Shown: positions 16,812 through 25,982 of the stretch, piece after piece
How positions within the stretch are numbered: position 1 is the first letter of the stretch
How the letters are laid out: every line of letters begins with the position of its first letter
Assembly: GCA_963668365.1 (NCBI GenBank)
Contig: OY764266.1
Coordinates: 2,232,001-2,296,000 of the forward strand
Direction of reading: 5' to 3'
DNA from: VXNE01 sp963668365
Lineage (GTDB): Bacteria; Pseudomonadota; Gammaproteobacteria; Pseudomonadales; Azotimanducaceae
Length of the DNA stretch: 64,000 nt
The notes under the pieces: generated by a model
Seen by the model: only the letters and a program-made list of their open reading frames with translations
Database searches by the model: none
What the model was told of the DNA's origin: nothing
Position numbers and translations under genes: made by a program

Positions 16812-17976
16812 CTACGAGACGTAAGCCGCCCAGGCGTCCATGAGTTCCCGGCGCCGGTCGAACAGGTCGGTGCGGCGGTAGGCCGCCTCGACCCGGTCGC
16901 TGTTGACGTGCGCCAGAGCCAGCTCGCACACCTCGCGGGGAGCGTCCGTGCACTCCGCGGCCCAGTCGCGGAAACAGGACCGGAAGCCGTGCGCCACGGC
17001 GTCGATGCCCAGTTCGCCCAGCAGCTTGGTGATCGTGGAGTGGTTCAGCACCCGCCTCGTGGGCGAAGGTAACACGAGCCCGTCGCCGTCGAACAGGCGG
17101 GCGGCCTCGTCGAGCATCTCGAGCGCCCTGGGTGGGAGCGGCACCCGGTGCTCGTGGCCCGTCTTCATGCGCTCGCCAGGGATCGTCCAGACCGCGGCGT
17201 CGCGGTCGATCTCCTCCCAGCGGGCCTGGCGGACCTCGCCGGACCGGCTCGCCGTGAGCACGAGGAACTCGAACGCCAGCTTGGTGGCGAGATAGGCGCC
17301 GGAGGCCCGCACCCGCGCGAGGGCGGCGCCGACTTCGGCGTGCGGCAGCGCCCGCTGGTGCTTCGTCGCCATGCGGTTGTTCGGCAGCGTGGCGGAGATG
17401 GCGTCGCTGGCCGGGTTGTCATCGCGGTGGCCCTGCGCGACCGCCCACTTCATCACCGCGCCGATGCGCTGGCGGACGCGCCGCGCCGTCTGCCGCTTCG
17501 TCGACCAGATCAGCAGCAGCACGCCCATGACGTCCGCGGAGGTGATGGCGTCGACGCGCTTGCGCACGAGCTTCGGCATGGCGTAGTCGCGCAGGCTGGC
17601 GCGCCACTGGCGCTCGTTCTTGCCTCCCTTCCAGTTCTCGGCGTGGATTGCGACCACCGTCTCGCATGCCTGCGCGAAGGTCGGCGCACGCTGCACGCGC
17701 CGCCGGGGATCGCGCCCGTCGACGACGGCGCGGGCGTTGTCGAGCGCCCGCTCGCGCGCCGCGGCGAGCGTGACGACCGGGTAGCCGCCGAGGCCGACGC
17801 TTGTGGTTCTGCCGTTGGGCCGGATGGCCTGCGTCCAGGACTTGGTGAGGTCGCCGCAGGCGCGGCGCTTGACGAGGAGGCTCAGGCCGTGGCCGTCGCC
17901 GTAGCGGCCGGGTGCTGACGGTTCTGACGAAGGTGGCGGACAGCCGCCGGGGTCGGTTTTTCGTGGTGGAATCCAT
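16812..17976 (-). pseudogene. P4-type tyrosine integrase (DUF4102), N-terminal frameshift
   Basis: ATG 17976 begins MDSTTKNRPRRLSATFVRTV, the arm-binding N-terminus. The frame must shift once near 17912 to continue PGRYGDGHGLSLLVK and the rest of the protein: VGLGGYPVVTLAAARERAL, a middle core-binding domain, then the catalytic domain. Catalytic residues are present: TASRSGEVR (Arg), MKTGHEHRVPL (Lys), HGFRSCFRDW (HxxR), LAHVNSDRVEAAYRRTD (His, Tyr). The gene lies at the right end of the island, reading inward, with the attachment repeat directly upstream of its start: the standard P4-island layout. If the shift is real the integrase is dead. Confidence 0.7.
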
Positions 17977-18001
17977 ATCGGGTTACTCGTTTCGTTACGT
18001 G
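17971..18001. repeat. Putative attR: right copy of island-bounding direct repeat
   Basis: Bases 17981-18001 repeat 10151-10171 with 20 of 21 identical. They lie 5 bases upstream of the integrase start codon, the position where P4-like integrases keep their attachment site. The repeat has two internal GTTAC units. Together with the left copy it delimits an island of about 7.85 kb. Confidence 0.6.
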
Positions 18002-18110
18002 ATTTCTGCGTCGATGCAGCGTACCGCCGAGAAACTCGGAGAGTCGAAAAACAAATGTTTATCAGTATGTTAAGAGAACCTTTAGGACTCCCGTGAAACG
18101 CTGAAAAACC

Positions 18111-18344
18111 TTGGGTAAGCGAGCCCACGAGAAGATAGAGTTCCTGGCGATGTGTTTTCGTCTCTGCTGGCTGTATCCCATCTCTTCGGACCGGCTATGC
18201 AATAGTTATCTGATCGACGATCAAGTACTGTTGGGTCGGGGTTTCCTGGTGGTCGGGATCACGCTGTCGGTGACGTGGTTGTATCCCGTGTTCTTTGGCG
18301 CGCGGTCGGCGTCTTCGCCGCGCGAGGAAGGTGAGGCAGCATGA
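18111..18344 (+). CDS. Small hydrophobic protein, possibly a truncated C-terminus
   Basis: A 77-residue frame whose second half (LLGRGFLVVGITLSVTWLYPVFFGARSAS) is one clear membrane helix. Its stop overlaps the SCO gene start (ATGA), the mark of translational coupling, so the 3' part probably belongs to a real gene. The 5' part lies next to the island boundary and shows no family, which suggests that an older gene was cut by the insertion. The 110 bases between attR and this frame hold nothing recognisable. Confidence 0.35.
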   Translation: MGKRAHEKIEFLAMCFRLCWLYPISSDRLCNSYLIDDQVLLGRGFLVVGITLSVTWLYPVFFGARSASSPREEGEAA

Positions 18345-18928
18345 ACATGTCGCCGCGAACGAAGAGCATCGGTTTCTTTGCCCTGGCTCTCGCCGGTGTC
18401 GCCACGTCTTTCGCCCTCGCCCTGGTGGCCAGGAATTACGAAGCCGATGGAAGGGTGACCTTTTCGCTGACGAACCAGCACGGGGATACGGTCACGCAAA
18501 AGGACTTCGGCGGTCGCCACCTGCTGGTCTTCTTCGGGTTTACGAACTGCCACGGCATCTGCCCCACGCATATGAGCAACCTGACCCGCGTGATGGCGCA
18601 ACTTGACGCCACCGGGCACGCGCGCGGCGTCACGCCGGTGTTCATATCGGTGGACCCGGAGCGCGACGTCCCCGCGAAAGTCGCGGCCTACGTCGAGCGC
18701 TTCGATCATCGTTTCGTAGGGTTGACCGGCTCCCGCGCGGCCCTTGAGGGCGTGGCGGCGTCATTCAAGACCTTCCTCCAGGACGCCCCGCCGCGCCGGG
18801 CGGAGGACTACCAGGTGTCTCACGCATCGACGGTCTACGTGGTCGATCCCTTTGGCCGCATTGTCGACTACCTGTCCTTTGCCGAGGGCGTCGAAGCTGT
18901 CGCGGAACGCGTCAGGGACCTGGTCTAG
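18341..18928 (+). CDS. SCO1/SenC-family copper chaperone
   Basis: A 195-residue protein with an N-terminal membrane anchor (GFFALALAGVATSFALALVA) and a thioredoxin-like domain. The copper ligands are present: FTNCHGICPTH (Cys70, Cys74) and His at about 160 in QVSHASTVYVVDP. SCO proteins deliver copper to the CuA site of cytochrome c oxidase or act as thiol-disulfide reductases on the periplasmic side. No oxidase subunit is seen within the window, so its client is not known. Confidence 0.85.
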   Translation: MNMSPRTKSIGFFALALAGVATSFALALVARNYEADGRVTFSLTNQHGDTVTQKDFGGRHLLVFFGFTNCHGICPTHMSNLTRVMAQLDATGHARGVTPVFISVDPERDVPAKVAAYVERFDHRFVGLTGSRAALEGVAASFKTFLQDAPPRRAEDYQVSHASTVYVVDPFGRIVDYLSFAEGVEAVAERVRDLV

Positions 18929-19022
18929 GAGCCTTCGGCCGGGGGCGCTTCCCCGACCGCTGACGCGCAAGGAAGTGCCAGCATTCCCCCCGTCGCCGGA
19001 GGCGTACTTCCATGCAAGGCAG

Positions 19023-19069
19023 TCCGAGAATGCATTTTTCGCAAAATCGTGAATTTTCGAGTTCTCGGA
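19023..19069. terminator. Hairpin between convergent SCO and ATPase genes
   Basis: TCCGAGAA (19023-19030) and TTCTCGGA (19062-19069) are perfect 8-base arms. The inner part is AT-rich (ATTTTTCGCAAAATCG), unusual for this GC-rich region. Lying between convergent genes, it may act as a bidirectional terminator. Confidence 0.4.
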
Positions 19070-19116
19070 CAATCTCCTGGCGTTAGCCCGCACCGCATCT
19101 CGGCCACCATGCGGCC

Positions 19117-20274
19117 CTACCACGGCTTCAATTCGTCCAGCACATGTGACAACGCAACTGCTCGTATCTTGTTCGCCATGTCGAAAGAATGTCGGCCGGC
19201 ATGAATGACAACAAGGCGCTGGAGCTTCAAGTCGGCTAGAACGGTCCGCATGGACGGCGTGACGGCTGGCGCCGACGTGCGTTTGACTTCGAAGCCCCAA
19301 CGCTTTCTGCCGCGAACAACCAGCAGGTCGAGTTCGGCGCCTGTGTGAGTCGCCCAGAAGAAACACTCGTGCGGTCGGACAGTGAGGAGCCGGGTCACCT
19401 GAGAAATCACAAATCCTTCCCAGGACGCGCCGAGTTTTGGATGCGCATCAAGGTCAATCCTGTTGATGACTCCTAGCAACGCGTGCAATAGACCGGAGTC
19501 GGCAAGGTAGACCTTCGGGGCTTTGACTTGACGCTTCTTCAGGTTTTCGTGCCATGGTTGGAGTTGCCGTACGACAAACGCCGACGTGAGGATGTCAAGG
19601 TAGTGTCGGATGGTCGTATGGTTCACTCCGAAACTTCGGGCAAATTCCGAGGCGTTCCAGATCTGGCCGTGATAATGGGCGAGCATTGTCCAAAACCGCC
19701 TGAGCGTGGCAGCGCTTACACGAATGCCAAGCTGCGGCATGTCTCGCTCGAGGAAGGTGCTGATGAAATCCTCGCGCCAGTCCTGGCTTGCTGCGTTGGT
19801 TGGCGCCAGGAACGAGCGAGGGAAGCCACCGCGAAGCCAGAGTTTCGAGTGGTTCTCGATGCCCACTTCCCGTAGGGAGAACCCGTCGAGGGCGTGCATC
19901 GCCAGACGTCCTGCCAAGGTCTCATTCCCTTGCCGAAGCAAATCCGGCGAGGCGCTGCCCAACACAAGGAATCTGGTCCGGATTGGTCTTCGGTCTGCAA
20001 GCACCCGGAGCAACGGGAACAGGTGGGGCATTCGCTGAACCTCATCCAGCACGACAAGTCCTTTGAGCGGTTCAAGTGCCAACTCCGGGTCGGCCAACCG
20101 GACAATGTCGCGTTGGCTCTCCAAGTCGAAGGCGTGGCAAGGTTGTTTCCACTCGTTTTGGAGATCTCTCGCCAGCGTTGTCTTGCCAACCTGCCTGGCG
20201 CCGAGAATGGCGACAATCGGATTGTTGCGCAGAAGCGTTCGCAACCGGCCGAGTTGTTGAGGACGTCGTATCAT
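19117..20274 (-). CDS. AAA_14/DUF4143 ATPase
   Basis: About 385 residues from ATG 20274 (an upstream ATG at 20310 adds 12). Walker A is ILGARQVGKTTLARDL, Walker B LVVLDEVQRMP, sensor SASPDLLRQGNETLAGR. The C-terminal DUF4143 domain includes SFGVNHTTIRHYLDIL (a winged-helix) and ECFFWATHTGAELDLLVVRGRKRWGFEVKR, a nuclease-like core with the E-x-K at the end. These widespread proteins often occur in mobile or toxin-rich regions; their role is unclear. A second, broken relative lies at 56.4-57.2 kb. Confidence 0.8.
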   Translation of the reverse strand: MIRRPQQLGRLRTLLRNNPIVAILGARQVGKTTLARDLQNEWKQPCHAFDLESQRDIVRLADPELALEPLKGLVVLDEVQRMPHLFPLLRVLADRRPIRTRFLVLGSASPDLLRQGNETLAGRLAMHALDGFSLREVGIENHSKLWLRGGFPRSFLAPTNAASQDWREDFISTFLERDMPQLGIRVSAATLRRFWTMLAHYHGQIWNASEFARSFGVNHTTIRHYLDILTSAFVVRQLQPWHENLKKRQVKAPKVYLADSGLLHALLGVINRIDLDAHPKLGASWEGFVISQVTRLLTVRPHECFFWATHTGAELDLLVVRGRKRWGFEVKRTSAPAVTPSMRTVLADLKLQRLVVIHAGRHSFDMANKIRAVALSHVLDELKPW

Positions 20275-20403
20275 GCGACAAGCGTACCTTGAAATCTGAT
20301 GGGTAGACAAACATATTTCAGGGTAAAGACTGCCGCCTTGTGTCAGCGGGATTGCGGGTTGGAAGACCGGAATTGAACCCCTGCGCGATTTCGTGATGGA
20401 GCG

Positions 20404-22008
20404 CTAGTCGAACAGGTTGGCGAGGTTCTTCTTCATCGAATCGGCGATGTAGAGCGCCACCGCCTGGATCGTGGTGGTCGGGTTGACGCCGCCCGATGTC
20501 ACAAAGACGCTGCCGTCGACGATGAACAGGTTGCGGACATCGTGGCTTCGTCCCCAGGCGTTCACGACGGACCGTTCCGGGTCGGCGCCCATTCTGGCCG
20601 TTCCGAGCAGGTGCCAGCCGGCCATGCGGAGCGGTCCGTGCTTCGTGACTTTCCACGCTCCAGCCGCGCGCATGACTTCGCTGCCTCTCTCAAGCCCGTG
20701 TCGCAGCATGCGCTCGCTGTTCTCGCTCAGTCGATAGGTGATTTTCGGCGCCGGAATGCCGTTTGAGTCCCTGAGTTCGGGGTCCAGCGTGACGCGATTG
20801 CACTCCTCGGGCAGGTCTTCGCAGCAGATTCCCAACCTGATGGTTCGGTCGTAGTGCTTTTCGAACGCCTCGTGATGTCCCGCGCCCCAGGGAATCGTTC
20901 CACTGTGCATGCCCTCGTGCGCCGTGCCGACGGGTCCGCTGCCGCGTACGATCTGCATGTTGTAGCCGCGCACGAAGTCGCGCAACCGATCGGTTTCGTA
21001 GAACTCCTGACTCAGGATGCAGCATCCCTGCGGGCCGTAGTGTGATTCGAGCGGCTCGTCGAACACCCCCGTGACGTTGCCCCACGGGTGGAGCATCAGG
21101 TTCTTGCCCATCAGGCCCGACCGATTGGCGAGTCCTTGAGGAAAGTGGGCGGAAACGGAATTGAGCAACAGGCGCGGAGTGCCGACACCGTTGCATGCCA
21201 TGATCACCACTTCCGCGCGCTGGCGGCGTTCGACGCCGTTCGCGTCGTAGTAGACGACGCCGGTGGCCATGTCCCGCGCGTCCACCGTGATTTCGCGCAC
21301 GCGGCAGTTCGTCGCCAGTTCGACCCCGGCGCGTTGCGCCATGGGCCAATAGGTGACGTCGGCGCTGCTCTTGGCGCCCGTGGCGCACCCGGCGTTGCAC
21401 GGACCGAGGTTGGCGCATTGCTCGCGGCCTTCGTACTGGCGGGTCGCGATGGCGCTGTCCGACGGCCACCAGTGCCAGCCGAGCTTGTTGAAACCGCTTG
21501 CCATCTTTTCGCCCATGCGACCCATCGGCACATGGGGCAAGGGCGGGTCGTGCGGCGGATAGGCCGGATCGCCGGCCAGGCCGGCGACACCGATATTGCG
21601 ATCGTTTTCGGCGAAATGGGGGTCGAGCAAGGCGTAGTCGATCGGCCAGTCGTCGGCGACGCCGTCGAGGGACCTGACGCGGAAATCGGACGGGTGAAAA
21701 CGCGGGAAATGCGCCGAGTAGAGGATCGTGCTGCCGCCGACGGCGTTGAAGTTGGCGACCGCGATGGGCGATTCGTCGTCGTTGATCGGGTAGTCCGCCG
21801 CGCGGTGGCGGAAATTGGGGCTGATGGAATAATCCCTGCCCTGCAGCACTTCCCAGTCGCGCCGGGTGCTCGGGTACTCGGCGGGATTCATCCAGTCGCC
21901 CTGTTCCATGCACATGATGCGCATTCGGGTTTCGGCGAGGCTCCACGCGACGGCGGCGCCGGATGCGCCGGCGCCTACGATCAGGACATCGACAATGTCG
22001 TCGGCCAC
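20404..22008 (-). CDS. GMC-family FAD oxidoreductase (gluconate/sorbose-type dehydrogenase)
   Basis: A 534-residue flavoprotein. The start is GTG 22008, two bases after the moeB stop. The FAD-binding Rossmann motif is VLIVGAGASGAAVAWSL (about residues 8-25). Also present are NFNAVGGSTILYSAHFPR, CNAGCATGAKSSADVTY, ACNGVGTPRLLLNS and the C-terminal GMC signature GGVNPTTTIQAVALYIADSM with GWHLLGTARMG. The branch resembles the large subunit of gluconate 2-dehydrogenase-like enzymes that oxidise sugars or polyols and pass electrons to a cytochrome c. The matching small subunit is at 9.5-10.0 kb; no cytochrome c subunit is seen. Confidence 0.8.
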   Translation of the reverse strand: MADDIVDVLIVGAGASGAAVAWSLAETRMRIMCMEQGDWMNPAEYPSTRRDWEVLQGRDYSISPNFRHRAADYPINDDESPIAVANFNAVGGSTILYSAHFPRFHPSDFRVRSLDGVADDWPIDYALLDPHFAENDRNIGVAGLAGDPAYPPHDPPLPHVPMGRMGEKMASGFNKLGWHWWPSDSAIATRQYEGREQCANLGPCNAGCATGAKSSADVTYWPMAQRAGVELATNCRVREITVDARDMATGVVYYDANGVERRQRAEVVIMACNGVGTPRLLLNSVSAHFPQGLANRSGLMGKNLMLHPWGNVTGVFDEPLESHYGPQGCCILSQEFYETDRLRDFVRGYNMQIVRGSGPVGTAHEGMHSGTIPWGAGHHEAFEKHYDRTIRLGICCEDLPEECNRVTLDPELRDSNGIPAPKITYRLSENSERMLRHGLERGSEVMRAAGAWKVTKHGPLRMAGWHLLGTARMGADPERSVVNAWGRSHDVRNLFIVDGSVFVTSGGVNPTTTIQAVALYIADSMKKNLANLFD

Positions 22009-22010
22009 GG

Positions 22011-22772
22011 TCAGTTCTTCGGTTCGGCGCGCTTGCCGCAAACCGCGCAGTTCGGGTTTCTCGGCAGCACGAACTTTCGCCACTCCATGCGCTTGGCGTC
22101 GAGATAGAGCACGTGGCCGACGAGGGTGTCGCCGACGCCGGCGATCAGCTTCACGGCTTCCATCGCCTGCACCGTTCCGACGATGCCGACCAGGGGGGCG
22201 ATGACCCCGTTCTCGGCACAGTTCAACTCTTCGCCTTCGCCTTCCGGATACAGGCACTGGTAGCAGGGGGAGTCCGCCGTCCTTGCGTCGAACACCGCGA
22301 CCTGTCCTTCCATGCGAATCGCGGCCCCGGAGACCAGCGGTGTCCGGGTGTCCACGCAGATACGATTGATGGCGACGCGGCTCGCCATGTTGTCGGTGGC
22401 GTCGAGCACGAGGTCCGCATCGGCCACCGCCGCCGCGAGGACGCCGCCCTCGAGCCTGGAGCAAAGGGGTGCCGTGCTGACCGTGGAGTTGATGCGGGAG
22501 ATCGCCGAGGCCGCGGAGGTGGCCTTGGACTGGCCCAGGGTCGCTTCGCCATGGGCGATCTGGCGCTGCAGGTTGGACAGGTCCACGGCGTCGTCGTCGG
22601 CGAGGGTGAGGTGGCCGACGCCGGCTGCGGCGAGGTACAGCGCGGCCGGCGAGCCGAGTCCGCCGACGCCGGCGATCAGCACGCGGGCGGACAGGAGGCG
22701 CTCCTGTCCGGCGACGTCGAACTCCGGCAGCATGATCTGCCGGCTGTAGCGAAGGAGCTGCTCGTCGTTCAC
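22011..22772 (-). CDS. moeB: Molybdopterin-synthase adenylyltransferase/ThiF-family E1-like enzyme
   Basis: A 253-residue E1-like protein of normal length, with a GTG start overlapping the prmC stop (GTGA). The ATP-binding site is LIAGVGGLGSPAALYLAAAGVG; DDDAVDLSNLQRQ and VLDATDNMASR are the conserved adenylation loops. Two zinc-binding pairs (SPCYQCLYP and NPNCAVCGK) are intact. It adenylates the C-terminal glycine of MoaD or ThiS. The order prfA-prmC-moeB is common in gammaproteobacteria. Confidence 0.85.
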   Translation of the reverse strand: MNDEQLLRYSRQIMLPEFDVAGQERLLSARVLIAGVGGLGSPAALYLAAAGVGHLTLADDDAVDLSNLQRQIAHGEATLGQSKATSAASAISRINSTVSTAPLCSRLEGGVLAAAVADADLVLDATDNMASRVAINRICVDTRTPLVSGAAIRMEGQVAVFDARTADSPCYQCLYPEGEGEELNCAENGVIAPLVGIVGTVQAMEAVKLIAGVGDTLVGHVLYLDAKRMEWRKFVLPRNPNCAVCGKRAEPKN

Positions 22773-23578
22773 GTCCTTCGCCCCAGGGCGACGCGCGGGA
22801 GGGAAGCCAGATCGACCAGCGTTTCAACGCCGTGGAAGCGCGCGTCCCGGAACAGGTTGCGGACGGGTTCGGCCTGGTCGTAGCCATGCTCGACCAGCAG
22901 AACTCCGTCTTTAACAAGGTGGTCCGGCGCTTCGCGCACGATACGACGGATATGCGACAGACCGTCCCTGCCGCCCACCAGCGCTCCGCGCGGTTCGAAG
23001 CGCAGGTCCCCCCGGTCGAGATGCGGATCGCCTTCGGCAACGTAGGGAGGATTGGACAGGATCGCGTCGTACCTGCCTTCGACCGCCGAGAACCAGTCGG
23101 ACTCGTAAAAGGTGGCGCCGATGCCGAGCAGTTCGGCGTTGCGCCGCGCGAGGTCCAGGCAAGCGGGATCGCGGTCGACCCCTTCGACGCGCGCCGTCGG
23201 ACAACTGGCCGCCACGGCCAGCGCGATGGCGCCGGAGCCGGTTCCGAGGTCCAGCACGCGCGGCGCGCCGGACATGCGCTCCAGCGCGGCCTCGACCAGG
23301 CGCTCCGTTTCCGGGCGGGGAATCAGCGCGCGACGATCCGCGGCCAGCGTCAGGTTCCAGAATCCGCGCTCTCCCGTGATGTAGGCCACCGGCTCGCCGC
23401 GCTGGCGCCGGTCGATACATGCCGCGTGTCGCAGGGCCAGCCTGTCCGCAACCCGGCGTTCGGGGAATGCGTAGAGCGAACTCGACCGCTGTTGCAACGC
23501 GTGTGCCGTCAACAGTTCGGCCTCCGCCCTGGGAAGCGCCCGGCAAGCCAGGGAGAAACAGGTCCCCAGGGTGTTCAC
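22769..23578 (-). CDS. prmC: Release-factor glutamine N5-methyltransferase
   Basis: About 269 residues from GTG 23578, which overlaps the prfA stop as GTGA. The longer upstream frame reads prfA out of phase. The motif VLDLGTGSGAIALAVA binds SAM, LSNPPYV is the NPPY catalytic motif that places the glutamine amide, and EPVAYITGERGFW is the family's conserved GxxxF-type segment. It methylates the GGQ glutamine of release factors, fitting its position directly after prfA. Confidence 0.9.
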   Translation of the reverse strand: MNTLGTCFSLACRALPRAEAELLTAHALQQRSSSLYAFPERRVADRLALRHAACIDRRQRGEPVAYITGERGFWNLTLAADRRALIPRPETERLVEAALERMSGAPRVLDLGTGSGAIALAVAASCPTARVEGVDRDPACLDLARRNAELLGIGATFYESDWFSAVEGRYDAILSNPPYVAEGDPHLDRGDLRFEPRGALVGGRDGLSHIRRIVREAPDHLVKDGVLLVEHGYDQAEPVRNLFRDARFHGVETLVDLASLPRVALGRRT

Positions 23579-24666
23579 TCTTCCTCGCCCATGCCGGCCA
23601 GCAGGTCTGCCTGGTGTTCTTCGGCCAGTCGATCGATGAAACCATCGAGGTTTCCGTCCAGTATCTCGTCGAGCTTGTAGAGCACCAGGCCGATGCGGTG
23701 GTCGGTCACGCGTCGTTCGGCGAAGTTGTAGGTTCGGATGCGCTCCGAACGGTCGCCCGTGCCGACGAGGTTGCGGCGCGTCTGATCGCGCTCGTTGCGT
23801 TGTTCCGCGCGCGCCTGGTCGAGCAGCTTGGCGTTCAGCAGCGACATCGCCCGCATCCTGTTCTGGTGCTGGGACCGCTCGTCCTGGCATTCGACGACGA
23901 TGCCCGACGGCAGGTGCGTCAGGCGCACTGCGGAGTCGGTCTTGTTGACGTGCTGACCGCCGGCGCCTGACGCGCGGAAGGTGTCGAGGCGCAGATCCTT
24001 GGCGTCGACTTGCACGGCCTCTATCTCCGGCTGTTCAGGCAAGACCGCGACCGTGCAGGCCGAGGTATGGATCCGTCCCTGGGATTCCGTCTCCGGCACG
24101 CGCTGGACCCGGTGCACGCCAGACTCGAACTTCAGCCGTTCGAATACGTTCTTGCCCGCGATGCGGGCGACAACCTCCTTGTAGCCGCCGTGCTCCGCGA
24201 TGCGCTCCGAGAGCCTCGTGAGGCGCCAGCCGCGCTCCTCCGCGTAGCGGCCGTACATGCGGAACAGGTCTCCCGAGAACAGCGCGGCTTCATCGCCGCC
24301 GGTGCCGGCGCGAACTTCGAGGAACACGTCGAGCGCGTCGTCGGGGTCCCTCGGCAGGAGCAGACGTTTCAGCTCCTGCTCGGCCTGTTCCTCCTCGGCT
24401 TGGCGAACCTCGACATCTTCCTGGGCGAGTTCCCGCAGTTCCGGGTCCTCGTCGTCGAGCAGCGTTCTGGATTCGTCCAGCGCGAAAGTCGCCTCTTTCA
24501 GGGCGTTGTAGGCGACCAGCACCGGCTCGCGCTCCGCGAACTCCTTCATGAACGCGGTGTAGCGGTTGCGGTCGGCAACGACCTCGGGATCGGAAAGCAG
24601 CGACGACAGTTCGCTCTGGCGGTCGATCAACTGGTCCAGCTTGGCTGCGAGGGTCGCGGACAGCAT
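23575..24666 (-). CDS. prfA: Peptide chain release factor 1
   Basis: 363 residues from ATG 24666, one base after the hemA stop; an upstream in-frame ATG at 24762 would lie inside hemA. The GGQ peptidyl-hydrolysis motif is at 236-238 (SGAGGQHVNKTDSAVR). The tripeptide for UAA/UAG recognition is PET (191-193; PxT as in RF1). EVRAGTGGDEAALF and the acidic linker are as in other RF1 proteins. It terminates translation at UAA and UAG. Confidence 0.95.
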   Translation of the reverse strand: MLSATLAAKLDQLIDRQSELSSLLSDPEVVADRNRYTAFMKEFAEREPVLVAYNALKEATFALDESRTLLDDEDPELRELAQEDVEVRQAEEEQAEQELKRLLLPRDPDDALDVFLEVRAGTGGDEAALFSGDLFRMYGRYAEERGWRLTRLSERIAEHGGYKEVVARIAGKNVFERLKFESGVHRVQRVPETESQGRIHTSACTVAVLPEQPEIEAVQVDAKDLRLDTFRASGAGGQHVNKTDSAVRLTHLPSGIVVECQDERSQHQNRMRAMSLLNAKLLDQARAEQRNERDQTRRNLVGTGDRSERIRTYNFAERRVTDHRIGLVLYKLDEILDGNLDGFIDRLAEEHQADLLAGMGEEE

Positions 24667-24667
24667 G

Positions 24668-25921
24668 TCAATCCAATCCGTAGCGCGAGCGCAGGTAGTT
24701 GAGAATGTCGGTTCTGCCGTCGGCGCTGGCGTCCCGGATCGCCGCAATGGGCCCGTGGACAAGCTTGTTGGTCAGGTCCCGCGCCAGTCGCTCGATCACC
24801 TTCTCGGGATCGTTCTCCTTGCCGAGGCGTTGCAGGGCGCGGGCGAGCTCCTCGTCGCGGGCCGCCTCGGCGCGTCGGCGAAACTGGCGAAGCAATACCT
24901 GGTTGTTCCGCACGCGCCGCTCCCTGGCGTAGCGCTCGACGCCTTCCGAAACCATCGTCTCGGCCTGTTCGGCCGCCTCGCGTCGCATTGCCGCGTTGTC
25001 CTCGATGACCTCGGTGAGATCATCGATCGAGTACAGGAACACGTCCTCAAGATCGCTCGCGGCGGGTTCGATGTCCCTCGGCACGGCGATATCCACCAGG
25101 AACATCGGCCTGTGGCGCCGCTCGCGGATCGCGCCTTCGATCATGTGTCTCGTGATGACGTGGCTCGCGCTGCCGGTGGAACTGATGACGATGTCGTACT
25201 GCGGAAGGTGCTTCCCGAGTTCGTCCAGGCGGATTGCGCTGCCGGTGCCGTTTGCGCGTGCCAGGGCGTCGGCGGTATCGAACGTGCGATTGGCGATGCC
25301 GATGTTGCGGACGCGCGCCTGGCGCAGGTGACGCGCCACGAGATCGATCATCTCTCCGGCGCCGACGAGCAGCGCGTCGATCATCGACAGGTCGGCGAAG
25401 ATATGCTGCGCCATGATGACGGCGGCGTAGGCGATGGAGATCGGGTTCTTGCCGATGTCCGTTTCGGTTCTCACGCGCTTGGCGGCGTTGAGCGAACTCT
25501 GGAGCAGCAGGTCGAGTTCCGGCCCAACGGCGTCGGCTTGCCGCGCGGCATCGAACGCGGACTTGACCTGGCCCAGGATCTGGGGCTCGCCGAGCACCTG
25601 GGACTCGAGACCGGCGGCGACCCGCATGACGTGCGCCACCGCCTCGTCGTTCCATAGCGAATAGGCGGTGCCATCGAGTTCGTCAACCGGGAGGTCGCAT
25701 TCCCGCGCAAGCCAATCCGCGACCGGCTCGTGACTCGGCGCATCTAGCGCGCAGTAAATTTCGGTACGATTGCAGGTCGAGAGAATCGCGGCTTCGGACA
25801 GCGACCGGACTTCGCCAAGACGGGAGAGCGCACGCGGCAACTCCCGCGTCGCGAATGCGATGCGCTCCCGCATGTCGATGGGCGCGGTTCGGAAACTGAC
25901 GCCGTAAGCCAGAAGGGCCAT
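24668..25921 (-). CDS. hemA: Glutamyl-tRNA reductase
   Basis: A 417-residue enzyme. The catalytic Cys50 is in STCNRTEIY, the NADPH domain contains LLVGAGEMIDLVARHL, and the tetrapyrrole-pathway signature LGEPQILGQVKSAF is intact. The C-terminal dimerisation helix is normal. It reduces Glu-tRNA to glutamate-1-semialdehyde, the first committed step of C5 haem biosynthesis. It is the first gene of the hemA-prfA-prmC-moeB run and divergent from lolB, as in most gammaproteobacteria. Confidence 0.95.
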   Translation of the reverse strand: MALLAYGVSFRTAPIDMRERIAFATRELPRALSRLGEVRSLSEAAILSTCNRTEIYCALDAPSHEPVADWLARECDLPVDELDGTAYSLWNDEAVAHVMRVAAGLESQVLGEPQILGQVKSAFDAARQADAVGPELDLLLQSSLNAAKRVRTETDIGKNPISIAYAAVIMAQHIFADLSMIDALLVGAGEMIDLVARHLRQARVRNIGIANRTFDTADALARANGTGSAIRLDELGKHLPQYDIVISSTGSASHVITRHMIEGAIRERRHRPMFLVDIAVPRDIEPAASDLEDVFLYSIDDLTEVIEDNAAMRREAAEQAETMVSEGVERYARERRVRNNQVLLRQFRRRAEAARDEELARALQRLGKENDPEKVIERLARDLTNKLVHGPIAAIRDASADGRTDILNYLRSRYGLD

Positions 25922-25982
25922 TTGAACGCGACGATGGAAAACCGTAATGGTACCAGATGAGTGCGCCTACCCGGCCTCGCGA

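Noticed and set aside
22009..23040. Upstream extension of the GMC oxidoreductase frame
   Set aside because: The frame is open through moeB and into prmC but matches only out-of-phase translation; FAD motif and GTG 22008 define the true start.
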